Assembly: GCF_023078835.1 (NCBI RefSeq)
Contig: NZ_CP090898.1
Location: 1,738,045 to 1,802,044 of the forward strand
Direction of reading: 5' to 3'
Source of the DNA: Synechococcus sp. NB0720_010
GTDB taxonomy: Bacteria; Cyanobacteriota; Cyanobacteriia; PCC-6307; Cyanobiaceae
DNA: 64,000 bases
The notes under the pieces are model-generated. The model was not told the DNA's origin. It was given only the letters and a program-made list of their open reading frames with translations, and searched no databases. Positions 27,894 through 41,002 of the stretch are shown here, in pieces (position 1 is the stretch's first letter; each line of letters opens with the position of its first letter). Both the position numbers and the translations under genes were made by a program.

Positions 27894-28992
27894 AACGGCG
27901 GTAGCTGAACGCCTCCAACAGCTCCTGCTCATTGGTTGTGAGCGGTTCTGACATGACGCAGGACTTGAGCAGCTGCGCAGTGATGGCCGCCAGCAGCACA
28001 CCATTGCGGTGGTGTCCCGCCGCCAGCCAGAGGCCCGAGATGGAGCTGCCTCCCAGCAAGGGGCCTTCGTCGGGGGTGCAGGGCCGGAAGCCCCACCAGC
28101 GCTCCATCGGCGGCCAGTGTTTGGCCTCGGGGAGGAGCGCCGCAATGCCCGCCTGTAGTTGCCTCTGGCCGAAGGGCGTCAGCCCGGTGGTGAATCCAGC
28201 GTCTCGTTCGCTGGTGGCTCCGACCACCAGCAGGCCGTCTTCTCTGGGCACCAAATAGGTGCCTGGGCCAAAGATCACCCGGGGCAGGGCGTCTTTGGGG
28301 CCCTGCAGCGAGAGCATCTGCCCTTTGACCGGATAGATCGGCAGCTCTGGCAGCAGGTCGGCACTCCAGGCGCCGCAGCAGAGCACGGCCTCACGGGCAT
28401 CGATGGTCTGGAGGTCGCCTTCGGCGTTGCGGACGCGGATCCCCCGAAGTGTCTGGTCCCGCTGGAGCAGTTCCAGGACTTCAACGCCCTCCTGGAAGCG
28501 GACACCCAGGTCGACACAGGAGCGCTCCAGCGCGCGCATCAGTTGCCGGCGGTTATCGATTTGTCCGTCCTGCTGGAACAGCAGTCCGGCCCGCCAGCCG
28601 GGTCCAATGCCGGGGATTTCGCGTTCGAGGGCTGCACGATCCAGTGCTTGGCCCCAGGGAGCGGTGGGATAGATGTCGCGCTCCGCTTCTGAGGCGAAGG
28701 GCACCACGATTCCGCAGTCCCGCAGACCGCAGGAGAGGCCGCTGTCGGCTTGGATCTGCTCCACCCAGCCGGGGATCCGCCGCAGGCTGTCTTGGCCGAG
28801 GCGCAGCAGATCACCGCTGAGCCCTTCGGCATGGGGCGCGAGCATTCCGGCGGCTACAAAACCAGCGGCTTCGCTGCGCTGGCGGCTGAGCACTTCAACG
28901 GAGCGACCTGCCCGGGCGAGCTGATGGGCCAGGGCGAGACCCATGAGGCCGCCACCGAGGATCAGAACTCCGTTGCCCTGGGCGGCTGTCAT
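27862..28992 (-). CDS. thiO: Glycine oxidase ThiO-like FAD enzyme
   Basis: Oxidises glycine to the imine needed for the thiazole ring of thiamine. The 376-residue protein starts with the FAD-binding GVLILGGGLMGLALAHQLA (8-26), has the substrate-domain patch YPVKGQMLSLQGP, and the FAD C-terminal motif RPCTPDEGPLLG followed by GLWLAAGHHRNGVLLAA. Other DAO-family amine oxidases are possible, but ThiO is the usual cyanobacterial representative. It is divergent from gatB with a 93 bp gap; its 3' end overlaps the cNMP/methyltransferase gene. No TPP riboswitch was recognised upstream. Confidence 0.87.
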   Translation of the reverse strand: MTAAQGNGVLILGGGLMGLALAHQLARAGRSVEVLSRQRSEAAGFVAAGMLAPHAEGLSGDLLRLGQDSLRRIPGWVEQIQADSGLSCGLRDCGIVVPFASEAERDIYPTAPWGQALDRAALEREIPGIGPGWRAGLLFQQDGQIDNRRQLMRALERSCVDLGVRFQEGVEVLELLQRDQTLRGIRVRNAEGDLQTIDAREAVLCCGAWSADLLPELPIYPVKGQMLSLQGPKDALPRVIFGPGTYLVPREDGLLVVGATSERDAGFTTGLTPFGQRQLQAGIAALLPEAKHWPPMERWWGFRPCTPDEGPLLGGSSISGLWLAAGHHRNGVLLAAITAQLLKSCVMSEPLTTNEQELLEAFSYRRFTRALKSQTD

Positions 28993-29085
28993 GGCCGATC
29001 CAACCCGAACCGCCAGTGTTTCAGGTGATGCGCAGGGCTGACCAGCGGCCCTTCCATAGGATCAGGCGATTGACGGAGTTGGGAC

Positions 29086-30558
29086 ATGGCAGCTGAGGCC
29101 GCCTGGGAAGCAGTGATCGGCTTGGAGACCCATGTGCAACTGGGGACCAACAGCAAGATCTTCACCGGCGCCTCCACCACCTTTGGGGACGATCCCAATA
29201 CCCATATCGATCCGGTGGTGTGCGGCCTGCCGGGAACCCTTCCGGTCCTGAATCAGAAGGTGCTGGAGTACGCCGTGAAGGCCTCCATGGCTCTCAATCT
29301 GAATATTGCTGAGCACAGCAAATTCGATCGCAAGCAATATTTCTATCCGGACCTGCCCAAGAACTACCAGATCTCTCAATACGACGAACCGATCGCCGAG
29401 GACGGTTGGATTGAAGTTGAGGTGGCTGAGAAAGGCAAAGACACCTACCTCAAGAAGATCGGGATTGAGCGTCTCCACATGGAGGAGGACGCCGGCAAAT
29501 TGGTTCACGCTGGTAGCGATCGTCTCGCCGGTTCAACCCACTCGTTGGTGGATTACAACCGGGCTGGTGTGGCCCTCGCTGAGATCGTGAGCAAGCCCGA
29601 TCTGCGCACCGGCCGGGAGGCGGCGGAGTACGCCTCCGAGATCCGCCGGATCATGCGCTACCTGGGCGTCAGCGACGGAAATATGCAGGAGGGCTCCTTG
29701 CGCTGTGACGTCAACATCTCCGTGCGCCGCGGGCCGGATGCGCCTTTCGGCACGAAGGTGGAGATCAAGAACATGAACTCCTTCTCGGCCATTCAGAAGG
29801 CCTGTGAGTACGAGATTCAGCGTCAGATCAAGGCCTACGAAACGGGTGAACCGATCGTTCAGGAGACCCGCCTTTGGGATGAGGGCAAGCAGCTCACCAA
29901 GAGCATGCGCAGCAAGGAGGGTGCCAGCGATTACCGCTACTTCCCCGATCCCGATCTGGGCCCGATTGAGGTCAGTGCAGAACTGCGCGAGGGCTGGCGC
30001 TCTGAGCTGCCCGAGCTGCCGGCTGCCAAGCGCCACCGCTACGCCGAAGACCTCGGTCTGTCCCAGTACGACGCCCGTGTGCTGACGGACGAACGTCCGA
30101 TGGCGGAATTCTTTGAGGCAGCTGTGGCCACCGGAGCGGACCCCAAGGGTGTGGCGAACTGGATCACCGGTGACATTGCTGCCTACGTCAATGCCAACCG
30201 TCTCAGCTACTCCGAACTGGCCTTCCGCCCGGAGCAGGTGGCGGAGATGGTGAAGCTGATCGACGGCGGCAAGATCAGCGGCAAGATTGCCAAGGAAATC
30301 CTTCCCGAGTTGCTGGAGAAGGGTGGCTCACCGGCCAAGATCGTCGATGAGCGGGGTCTGGGCATGATCAGCGACCCTGCCGCGATCACCGCGATCGTTG
30401 AAGAGCTTCTGGCTGCTCACCCTGAGGAGGTGGAAGCGTTCCGCGGAGGAAAGAACAAGCTGCAGGGCTTCTTTGTTGGTCAGCTGATGAAGAAGACCGG
30501 CGGTAAGGCTGATCCGAAACTGGCCAACCAGATCCTGAGCCAGAAGCTCAAGGGCTGA
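29086..30558 (+). CDS. gatB: Asp/Glu-tRNA amidotransferase subunit B
   Basis: Part of GatCAB, which turns Glu-tRNA(Gln), and where needed Asp-tRNA(Asn), into the correct aminoacyl-tRNA. The 490-residue protein has the conserved start WEAVIGLETHVQL, the zinc and catalytic core (CGLPGTLPVLN, RKQYFYPDLPKNYQISQYD), KVEIKNMNSF, and the C-terminal helical YqeY-like tail ending FVGQLMKKTGGKADPKLANQIL. ATG 29086 follows a GGGAC purine stretch. A terminator follows at 30614-30638. Confidence 0.98.
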   Translation: MAAEAAWEAVIGLETHVQLGTNSKIFTGASTTFGDDPNTHIDPVVCGLPGTLPVLNQKVLEYAVKASMALNLNIAEHSKFDRKQYFYPDLPKNYQISQYDEPIAEDGWIEVEVAEKGKDTYLKKIGIERLHMEEDAGKLVHAGSDRLAGSTHSLVDYNRAGVALAEIVSKPDLRTGREAAEYASEIRRIMRYLGVSDGNMQEGSLRCDVNISVRRGPDAPFGTKVEIKNMNSFSAIQKACEYEIQRQIKAYETGEPIVQETRLWDEGKQLTKSMRSKEGASDYRYFPDPDLGPIEVSAELREGWRSELPELPAAKRHRYAEDLGLSQYDARVLTDERPMAEFFEAAVATGADPKGVANWITGDIAAYVNANRLSYSELAFRPEQVAEMVKLIDGGKISGKIAKEILPELLEKGGSPAKIVDERGLGMISDPAAITAIVEELLAAHPEEVEAFRGGKNKLQGFFVGQLMKKTGGKADPKLANQILSQKLKG

Positions 30559-30613
30559 AGAAGACCCTCCAGTTGATCTCGTTATTCTTGATCTGAGCTG
30601 AATCGGAAAATAA

Positions 30614-30638
30614 AAATCCCCTCCTCAGGAGGGGATTT
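30614..30638. terminator. Bidirectional-type hairpin between gatB and a convergent gene
   Basis: An 11-bp stem AAATCCCCTCC (30614-30624) / GGAGGGGATTT (30628-30638) with a 3-base loop. A-rich sequence on the left and T residues on the right allow it to end both gatB (plus) and the secreted-protein gene (minus). Confidence 0.8.
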
Positions 30639-30655
30639 CGTCCTTTGCAGGTTGC

Positions 30656-31369
30656 TTAGTTGCAATTGGGTCGCGACTGAATATTGGAGGGCCTGGCGGA
30701 CCTAGACCAAGTGGTGTTTTTGGTGCTTCCGGCGATGCGCTGTAGGCGCCCATTGGAGTAACGGAGAGTGGCGTTGGCTGATCTGTTGTCGCAGTAGTTT
30801 TTCCAGCGTCCTGTGATGGTGTTGCCCTTGATGGTTCCGTCGTAGAGGTTGAGAACGGAGCCATCGTTATTGAAGCCCTTCATCTGGAAGGTTGTGCCAC
30901 TGGTCTGGATGGAGTAGTAGCCGCTGTTGTTGCCCTTCCACCAGCCATCAAGGCGTACTTGTTGTGTCTGTGGAGGCTGTTGTGTGACGATTTCGCCGCT
31001 CCAGTTGCCCCGCGGTTCGTCGTCGCAGTTCCCGTATTGACCTCTAAAGCCGCTTCCGCTGAACTCAAGGGTGGCTCGACCCCAGTAATAAGAACCTGAG
31101 ATTGGATAGTTGCACCGGCGACTGCTGCCATCCTTTCGAATCCAGTGGCCTGAAAATTGACCTGAGCTCGATTTGCTCCCATACAGAAGGGCTTTGCCGT
31201 CGAGATAGGTTCCTCCCCAATTGTTGCCGTTAATTCGATTTATCTTTACGACGCCCCAATTGCTTGAGTAGGTCTCTGCTTGGGCGCTAGTCCCTAAACT
31301 CAAGAGCCCTGCGGTTGCCGTAATGCAAGCGACTCGAAGGGAAAAATGTTTAATGAGACGGGACTGCAT
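30656..31369 (-). CDS. Secreted protein of unknown function, Gly/Ser/Trp-rich
   Basis: The 237-residue protein has a signal peptide (CITATAGLLSLGTSAQAE) and a mature part rich in Gly, Ser, Asn and Trp with recurring patterns such as YLDG, SGHWIRKDGSS, NWSGE, GWWKGNNSGYYS and ITGRWKNYC. The two halves may be diverged copies of one beta module with Cys pairs. I do not recognise a family. Its codon use is less G+C-rich than the genes on both sides. ATG 31369 is taken as the start; about 60 bp separate it from coaE on the same strand. Confidence 0.75.
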   Translation of the reverse strand: MQSRLIKHFSLRVACITATAGLLSLGTSAQAETYSSNWGVVKINRINGNNWGGTYLDGKALLYGSKSSSGQFSGHWIRKDGSSRRCNYPISGSYYWGRATLEFSGSGFRGQYGNCDDEPRGNWSGEIVTQQPPQTQQVRLDGWWKGNNSGYYSIQTSGTTFQMKGFNNDGSVLNLYDGTIKGNTITGRWKNYCDNRSANATLRYSNGRLQRIAGSTKNTTWSRSARPSNIQSRPNCN

Positions 31370-31427
31370 TGTCTTGAGGCTTTGACCCTGTCACATTAAA
31401 TACATATCTCGGAGGAGTTTCTTCGCT

Positions 31428-32087
31428 TTATGAAATCTTTGGATCAGCAAGTGTTGATATTTTGTTGCGTTTTAGTGTCTTTTCTACCGCTGCACTTAGT
31501 TGGTGGCTGTGCTGTCGGTTGTCGATGATGACGTCGGCGCACTTGCGTTTGACCTCTAGTGACCATTGGCTCGCGATCCGTTGTTGGGCCGCTTCCTGAC
31601 TGATTGCATCGCGTTGTATCAGGCGTTCCAGTTGCTGCTTCTCGTCGCAGTCCACCAGCCAGATCTCGCTGCAGAGCTCTTGAAGTCCCGCTTCAAAGAG
31701 CAGGGGAATCATCAACACCACTGCTGATTCAGCTGCGAGTTCAGCGAGCGCCAGCTCAAAGCGCTGGCGGACCAGCGGGTGAACGAGTTGCTCTAGCCAG
31801 CGCTTGTCAGTCGGATTGCTGAAGACAATCGAGCCAAGGGCTCCTCGATCGATTGTTGGGCACTCGGGGCCTGTGCCACTGGTTCGAACCGCGTCGCCGA
31901 AGCGTTCCAGCACTGCTGCAGCACCGGGGCTGCCAAGTGCCAGGGCCTCACGGGCGTACTGGTCGGCATCAAGAACAGGTAGCCCTTCTGCTTCGAGCAG
32001 GCGCCCCACCGTGCTTTTGCCCGTGGCGATGCCGCCAGTCAGGCCAATGCGCCGTTGTTGCCCTTGCCAGCGGGGCCCCTGACCCAT
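31428..32087 (-). CDS. coaE: Dephospho-CoA kinase
   Basis: Last step of coenzyme A synthesis, phosphorylating the 3'-OH of dephospho-CoA. The 219-residue protein has the P-loop RIGLTGGIATGKSTV (about 13-27), followed by LPVLDADQYAREAL, the lid region and VVLMIPLLFEAGL with the substrate-binding strand. ATG 32087 is 58 bp from the divergent argJ start, so the two share a promoter region. Confidence 0.95.
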   Translation of the reverse strand: MGQGPRWQGQQRRIGLTGGIATGKSTVGRLLEAEGLPVLDADQYAREALALGSPGAAAVLERFGDAVRTSGTGPECPTIDRGALGSIVFSNPTDKRWLEQLVHPLVRQRFELALAELAAESAVVLMIPLLFEAGLQELCSEIWLVDCDEKQQLERLIQRDAISQEAAQQRIASQWSLEVKRKCADVIIDNRQHSHQLSAAVEKTLKRNKISTLADPKIS

Positions 32088-32145
32088 GGGGAGTCACTGA
32101 TCTGCCTGCACTCAGAATTGCAGGAGTTGATGCGGCTCACCAGCT

Positions 32146-33375
32146 GTGACCTACGCCTGGCGGTTGATTGATGGTGGTGTGGCCGCACCTGCGGGCTTTC
32201 AGGCGTCGGGGATCACGGCGGGCCTGAAGGCCTCGGGGAAGCCGGACCTCTCACTTGTGCTGGCACCCGAGGGCGCGGTCTGTGCCGGCACCTTCACAAC
32301 ATCCTTGGTGCGAGCGGCCTGCGTGGATCTCTGCGCCGATCGCCTGGCCTCCAGAGGTGGTATCGCCCGAGCGGTGCTCACGAATTCCGGTCAGGCCAAT
32401 GCCTGCACCGGCGACCGCGGCCTGGTTGACAGCATCCGTGCCACCCAGGCCGTGGCTGATCGCCTGGGGCTTTTGGCGGAAGAGGTCCTGATCTGCTCCA
32501 CCGGGGTCATTGGTGTCCCGATCCCCATGGAGACCCTGCTGCAGGCCATTGACCCGTTGACGGACGCCCTCAGTTCAGAGGGTGGCGCAGCGGCGGCCAC
32601 CGCGATCCTCACCACCGACCTGATTGATAAGCAGATCGCTCTGGAGGCGGACCTCGGTGGCCAGACCGTTCGCATCGGTGGGATGGCCAAGGGGTCGGGA
32701 ATGATTCACCCGAACATGGCCACGATGCTCGGCTATCTCAGCTGTGATGCCGGCGTCCCCGCTGAGGTCTGGCAGGGGATGGTCTCCCGCGCGGTGCAGC
32801 GCTCCTTCAACGCCATCACGGTTGATGGCGACACCAGTACGAACGACACCTACCTGGCTTTTGCCGCTGGCGCTCCTTTAGATCCAGCCCAGTACGCGGC
32901 CCTGGAGGAGGGGGTCACCGCGGTCTCTCAACACCTGGCCAAAGCCATCGCCCGCGATGGTGAAGGGGCCACCTGCCTACTGGAGGTCCAGGTGGACGGG
33001 GCGGCCACGGAGGCCGATGCGCTGGCCATCGCCCGCACGGTCTGCGGTTCCTCCTTGGTCAAGACGGCTGTCCATGGCCGTGACCCCAACTGGGGCCGGA
33101 TTGTCGCTGCCGCGGGTCGTGCGGGAGTCCCCTTCGATCCTGCTGCCGTCGCGCTCTGGCTCGGGGAGCATCAGCTGATGGCAGCTGGCCAACCCATGGC
33201 CTTTGATCGGCCGGCCGCCTCGGCCTACATGCGCGATCGGGCTGCCGGCGCTTACCTCTTGAATGACACCGTTGCGATTCGCCTCTCGGTCGGTGCTGGC
33301 CCTGGGAGTGGACGCGCCTGGGGCTGCGATCTCTCGGATCAGTACGTGCGCATCAACGCCGACTACACGACCTAA
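32146..33375 (+). CDS. argJ: Bifunctional ornithine acetyltransferase / N-acetylglutamate synthase
   Basis: Transfers the acetyl group from acetylornithine to glutamate in the cyclic arginine pathway and can also use acetyl-CoA. The 409-residue precursor cuts itself between A192 and T193 in KGSGMIHPNMATMLGYLSC, making two chains; that motif is intact. The start is GTG 32146, with a poor ribosome site; the preceding region is the short divergent gap with coaE. With speA in the same window it ties arginine synthesis to its decarboxylation, though they are far apart. Confidence 0.97.
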   Translation: MTYAWRLIDGGVAAPAGFQASGITAGLKASGKPDLSLVLAPEGAVCAGTFTTSLVRAACVDLCADRLASRGGIARAVLTNSGQANACTGDRGLVDSIRATQAVADRLGLLAEEVLICSTGVIGVPIPMETLLQAIDPLTDALSSEGGAAAATAILTTDLIDKQIALEADLGGQTVRIGGMAKGSGMIHPNMATMLGYLSCDAGVPAEVWQGMVSRAVQRSFNAITVDGDTSTNDTYLAFAAGAPLDPAQYAALEEGVTAVSQHLAKAIARDGEGATCLLEVQVDGAATEADALAIARTVCGSSLVKTAVHGRDPNWGRIVAAAGRAGVPFDPAAVALWLGEHQLMAAGQPMAFDRPAASAYMRDRAAGAYLLNDTVAIRLSVGAGPGSGRAWGCDLSDQYVRINADYTT

Positions 33376-33413
33376 GAGCAGGCCTAGCATCAGCCACCAA
33401 CGTCCCTGCTGAG

Positions 33414-33971
33414 ATGGCCAAGGCCGGAGCACCCCAGAAGCAGGCTCCCAATGGTCTCCCCAGGATCTGGATGGGCCCTTTGGTCGCTGGGGTGAGCTTT
33501 GCCTTGGCCTACGGCATCACGCAGCGACTGGCCGCGATCAACCTCGGCGATGTCATTCGCCTCAGTCCCCGCTTTGAGCAGAAGCAGACCCCTGGGGTGA
33601 CGCTCAAGGACATGCGCCTGCGCTACGGCGAGCAGCCCTCTGAACTGCGCTCAGATCTTGACCCCCAGCAGCTCGAGCTCTGGCGCAAGGCCCAGGAGCA
33701 GGCCGATGCTGACCAGAAGGCCAAGGCTGAGGCCGAGGTCAAAGCCGAGCGTGAAGCTGCTGCGAAAGCTGCGCCAGCTGTGGCCCCAAAACCAGTGGCT
33801 TCAACTGAAGAGCCCGCAGCGCCGGAGCCCAAGCCTGTCGTTGAGGCGCCTAAACCCAAGCCCACGCCGAAGCCGAAACCTCAGGTCCAGTCGCCTGCAC
33901 CGCGTCCGCAGCCTGCAGCACCGGCTCCGCAGCAATCGGTTCCCCTCTTGGATTTGCCCCCCCTTCAGTAA
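33414..33971 (+). CDS. Membrane-anchored, Ala/Pro/Lys-rich protein, unknown function
   Basis: The 185-residue protein has one likely membrane segment near the N-terminus (about 16-38, PLVAGVSFALAYGITQRLA), then a short ordered part (LSPRFEQKQTPGVTLKDMRLRYGEQP), a charged helix (about 85-120) and a long Pro/Lys/Ala tail (KPKPTPKPKPQ) that resembles periplasm-spanning linkers such as TonB. No TonB C-terminal domain is present. I do not recognise the family. It is 38 bases downstream of argJ. Confidence 0.7.
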   Translation: MAKAGAPQKQAPNGLPRIWMGPLVAGVSFALAYGITQRLAAINLGDVIRLSPRFEQKQTPGVTLKDMRLRYGEQPSELRSDLDPQQLELWRKAQEQADADQKAKAEAEVKAEREAAAKAAPAVAPKPVASTEEPAAPEPKPVVEAPKPKPTPKPKPQVQSPAPRPQPAAPAPQQSVPLLDLPPLQ

Positions 33972-34013
33972 CTCTGATCTGCCACGATTTGGGTGACTCT
34001 CAAGCGGCCGGCC

Positions 34014-34328
34014 ATGAGTGAGCCTCAGACCCTGGTGCAGGCGGCCCTCAATCGTCTGAGCGCCCGCCTGGGAAGTGGTTTGGCGGACGCCGCAGCTGGT
34101 CTGGCGGTCCTAGCCCAGGACGCCCCCGAGCGATTGCGTCAGGAATGGGACCTGTTTAAAGAAGAGGTGGAGCTCGAAGCCCAGCGGCTGGAGCACGGAG
34201 ATCAGGAGGTGCCGGCAGCGGAGTCCCCGATGGCTTCGTCTTCACCAGCGGCAGATCCCCAGACGCAGATTGATCAGCTGCGCGCCCAGGTCACGCGGCT
34301 TGCCCGCCGCCTCGAGGAGCCCGCTTGA
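34014..34328 (+). CDS. Small helical conserved protein, unknown function
   Basis: The 104-residue product has two predicted helical parts: LVQAALNRLSARLGSGLADAAAGLAVLAQ to about residue 38 and a C-terminal coiled segment DQLRAQVTRLARRLEEP. Between them is an acidic Glu-rich helix and a low-complexity Ser/Ala/Pro stretch. It resembles short proteins found beside UbiB kinases in picocyanobacteria, as I recall. Its TGA stop overlaps the kinase ATG (TGATG), so it is coupled to that gene and may be a regulator or partner. Confidence 0.65.
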   Translation: MSEPQTLVQAALNRLSARLGSGLADAAAGLAVLAQDAPERLRQEWDLFKEEVELEAQRLEHGDQEVPAAESPMASSSPAADPQTQIDQLRAQVTRLARRLEEPA

Positions 34329-35995
34329 TGCGTCGCCTTGGCCCGGCCCTGGCGAGCGCCCTTCGCTCCCTACGGATCTGGGGTGCCGTTCTGCAGTTGT
34401 TGGCCTTCCTCTGGTGGGATGCCCAGTCCTGGAGCTATCCAGGGGGCGTCAGTGAGGAGGGGCAGGAGCGTCGTCAGAAGCGTCGTGCCCGTTGGCTCAC
34501 GGCCCAGTTGTTGGAACTGGGCTCAGCCTTCATCAAGCTCGGTCAGCTCCTTTCGGCCAGGCCGGATGTGCTGCCGGCCAGCTGGGTAGAAGAACTCTCA
34601 CGGTTGCAGGACAGCGTCCCGGCCTTCTCCTTCGACACGGCCCAGTCGCTGCTCGAGCAGGAGCTGGGGGAGCGCTGCGCCGAGATCATTGATATTGAGG
34701 AGCAACCCCTCGGGGCCGCCAGCCTGGCCCAGGTCCATCGCGCCAGCCTTCGCAGTGGCCGGCAGGTGGTCTTCAAGATCCAACGCCCCGGGCTGGAGCG
34801 CCTGTTCCGCCTCGACCTCGAGGTCATGCAACAGGTCGCGGCGGTGCTGCAGCGCCATCCCCAGTGGGGCGTCGGACGCGATTGGGTCTCCATCGCTCAG
34901 GAATGTCGTCGTGTGCTCCTGCGTGAGCTCGACTTCCGTCTGGAGGCCGAGCACGCCGCCCGCTTCCGGCAGCAGTTTCTCGATGATCCGGGCATTCGAA
35001 TCCCAGCGGTGGTCTGGGAACTCACCACCCGGCGGGTGCTCTGCCTCGACTACGTCCCCGGGATCAAGATCAACGACCGCCAGGCCCTGATCGAGGCTGG
35101 CATCGACCCTTCGGCGGTCGCCGAGAAAGGTGCTGCCAGTTACCTGCAGCAGCTGGTGCGCTTCGGCTTCTTCCATGCCGACCCCCATCCCGGCAACTTG
35201 GCCGTAGCCCGTGATGGGGCCCTCATCTACTACGACTTCGGCATGGTCGGGACCTTGTCTCAGCGCCTCCGCAGTCGCCTGGGGCGGATGGTCACGGCGG
35301 CGGCGGCCCGCGATGCCTCGGGCTTGGTGCGTGAGCTGCAAGCCGCTGGGGTGATCGCCCCTGACATCGATCCCGGTCCGGTCCGTCGCCTCGTGCGGGT
35401 GATGCTCGCGGAGGCCCTGACCCCTCCCTTCTCCGCCAACATCCTCGACAAACTCTCCGGCGACCTCTACGAGTTGGTCTATGGGCAGCCCTTCCGTCTG
35501 CCCCCGGAGCTGATCTTTGTGATGCGGGCCCTCTCCACCTTTGAGGGGGTCGGCCGCAGCCTGGATCCCAGCTTTAGCCTCGTCGCTATCGCCCGCCCCT
35601 ATCTGCTTCCCCTCATGACCGCCAGCGGCAACGGCCCCAACGACCTCTTCAACCAGTTGGGTCGCCAAGCGGTGGAGGTGGGCAGCCGTGCCCTCGGTCT
35701 GCCCCAGCGTCTGGAGGACAGCCTCAGCCGAATTGAACAGGGCGATCTCCAGGTTCAGATCCGTGCCGGCGAGACCGACCGTCTGCTGCGTCGGTTGGCC
35801 CTGAGCCAGCAGAGCGCTGGCCAGTCGGTCCTGCTGGGTGCCTTTGCCGTCGCAGCGGCCCTGCTCGCCTCCAGCGCCAGGCCGCTGCTGACGATCATTC
35901 CCGTCGTGGCCGGGGTTCCGGTGGGTCTCAGCTGGTTGAAGCTGCAGGCCCGCCTGAAGCGCGATGCCCGCATCGACAAGCTCGGCAATTCCTAA
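34328..35995 (+). CDS. UbiB/ABC1 family atypical protein kinase-like ATPase
   Basis: A 555-residue member of the AarF/UbiB/ADCK family, which supports quinone or prenyl-lipid metabolism. It shows the family-specific KxGQ motif at K70-L-G-Q73 in AFIKLGQLLSARPDVLP, the Ala-rich nucleotide loop PLGAASLAQVHRA, the lysine in VVFKIQRPGL, HADPHPGN and DFGMVG. Two hydrophobic segments near the C-terminus (about 485-530) are probably membrane-anchoring. It starts at ATG 34328 overlapping the preceding stop. In cyanobacteria several paralogues act in plastoquinone/tocopherol biology or stress; which this is cannot be said. Confidence 0.92.
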   Translation: MRRLGPALASALRSLRIWGAVLQLLAFLWWDAQSWSYPGGVSEEGQERRQKRRARWLTAQLLELGSAFIKLGQLLSARPDVLPASWVEELSRLQDSVPAFSFDTAQSLLEQELGERCAEIIDIEEQPLGAASLAQVHRASLRSGRQVVFKIQRPGLERLFRLDLEVMQQVAAVLQRHPQWGVGRDWVSIAQECRRVLLRELDFRLEAEHAARFRQQFLDDPGIRIPAVVWELTTRRVLCLDYVPGIKINDRQALIEAGIDPSAVAEKGAASYLQQLVRFGFFHADPHPGNLAVARDGALIYYDFGMVGTLSQRLRSRLGRMVTAAAARDASGLVRELQAAGVIAPDIDPGPVRRLVRVMLAEALTPPFSANILDKLSGDLYELVYGQPFRLPPELIFVMRALSTFEGVGRSLDPSFSLVAIARPYLLPLMTASGNGPNDLFNQLGRQAVEVGSRALGLPQRLEDSLSRIEQGDLQVQIRAGETDRLLRRLALSQQSAGQSVLLGAFAVAAALLASSARPLLTIIPVVAGVPVGLSWLKLQARLKRDARIDKLGNS

Positions 35996-36006
35996 GCGCC
36001 GCCCAT

Positions 36007-36043
36007 AAAAAAATCCCGGGCTGGCTGATCCAGGTCCCGGGAT
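36007..36043 (-). terminator. Rho-independent terminator of eno
   Basis: Stem ATCCCGGG (36013-36020) / CCCGGGAT (36036-36043) continues with CTGG/CCAG inside the loop, giving a 12-bp broken stem. On the minus strand it is followed by a run of seven T (36013-36007). It lies about 34 bases after the eno stop. Confidence 0.85.
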
Positions 36044-36076
36044 AGCGATTGGGTTGGAGCCTGGCTCCGGTTGGCC

Positions 36077-37375
<1,299 letters not shown>

Positions 37376-37493
37376 CTAACGCACAACATGAGTCCTTGCA
37401 GGGATCTTATGGGTCGCCCTGCCGGGGGCCTTGGTGACCGTTGGCACCAATCCGCTGACTTTGGTCAGAATGCGGCCGTCAAGAACAGTCCGG

Positions 37494-37884
37494 ATGCGCC
37501 TTCTCCACACCATGCTGCGGGTCGGCGACCTGGAGCGCTCGATCGCGTTCTACACCGACATTCTTGGGATGCGGCTGTTGCGCCGGAAGGACTATCCCGG
37601 GGGGCGTTTCACCCTGGCTTTTGTGGGCTACGGAGACGAGAGCGACCACACCGTGCTGGAGCTCACCCACAACTGGGACACCAGCAGCTACGACATCGGT
37701 AGCGGCTATGGCCACATCGCCCTGGGTGTGGACGACATCGTTGGCGTCTGCGACCAGATCCGCGCCAAGGGGGGAAAGGTGGTGCGCGAACCGGGCCCGA
37801 TGAAGAACGGCACCACCGTCATTGCCTTCGTCGAGGACCCCGACGGCTACAAGGTTGAACTGATTGAGATGAGCTCTCGCGCCC

Positions 37885-37895
<11 letters not shown>
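37494..37895 (+). CDS. gloA: Lactoylglutathione lyase (glyoxalase I)
   Basis: Detoxifies methylglyoxal, a by-product of glycolysis, by isomerising its glutathione hemithioacetal. The 133-residue protein has the metal-binding and fold motifs [56 protein letters not shown] and [17 protein letters not shown] use ATG 37494, which begins the conserved first strand; an upstream in-frame codon at 37431 adds no matching sequence. It overlaps the ClpB-like gene by 11 bases. Confidence 0.94.
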
Positions 37896-40605
<2,710 letters not shown>

Positions 40606-40718
40606 GACATCCGTTAGTGTGTTTGTTTGCCGGCGCGTGGGCTCAACACGCCGCGCGGCCCGCTGAAGGCTCAGCAGGCTTCATGCTCTGCCCATGAGGC
40701 TTGGCCCTGATTTCCCCT

Positions 40719-40967
40719 GTGGAATCTTCATCCGTGGAATCCCAGACCGAACCACAAGTCAAGTCCGACGAGGCCGCCGCCACTGAACCGGTGAAGACCG
40801 GTTTCGTGGCAGACACCGTCGCTGAATTGCGCAAGGTGGTCTGGCCGAGCCGTCAGCAGCTGTTTGGTGAATCAGTCGCGGTGATCTTGATGGTCACCAT
40901 TTCGGCTTTTGCGATCGCTGCCGTCGATCGCTTCTACAGCTGGGGAAGCTCCCAGGTGTTCCGCTGA
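40719..40967 (+). CDS. secE: Preprotein translocase subunit SecE
   Basis: The small essential SecYEG subunit. The C-terminal half has the typical amphipathic helix FVADTVAELRKVVWPSRQQL and one membrane span (FGESVAVILMVTISAFAIAAV). The N-terminal part is acidic and variable. The start is uncertain: GTG 40719 is my choice, with TTG 40701 and GTG 40734 as alternatives; none has a well-spaced ribosome site. Position before nusG is the classic bacterial arrangement. Confidence 0.9.
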   Translation: MESSSVESQTEPQVKSDEAAATEPVKTGFVADTVAELRKVVWPSRQQLFGESVAVILMVTISAFAIAAVDRFYSWGSSQVFR

Positions 40968-41002
40968 CCCACTGAATCTTTCGCCCTCTCCTTCCTTTGC
41001 CC

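Noticed and set aside
28993-29085. TPP riboswitch between thiO and gatB
   Set aside because: The CTGAGA and ACCTGA-type conserved elements were not found in the 93 bp gap.
40606-40718. tRNA-Trp gene before secE, common in bacteria
   Set aside because: No cloverleaf, anticodon arm or CCA-end pattern in this gap.
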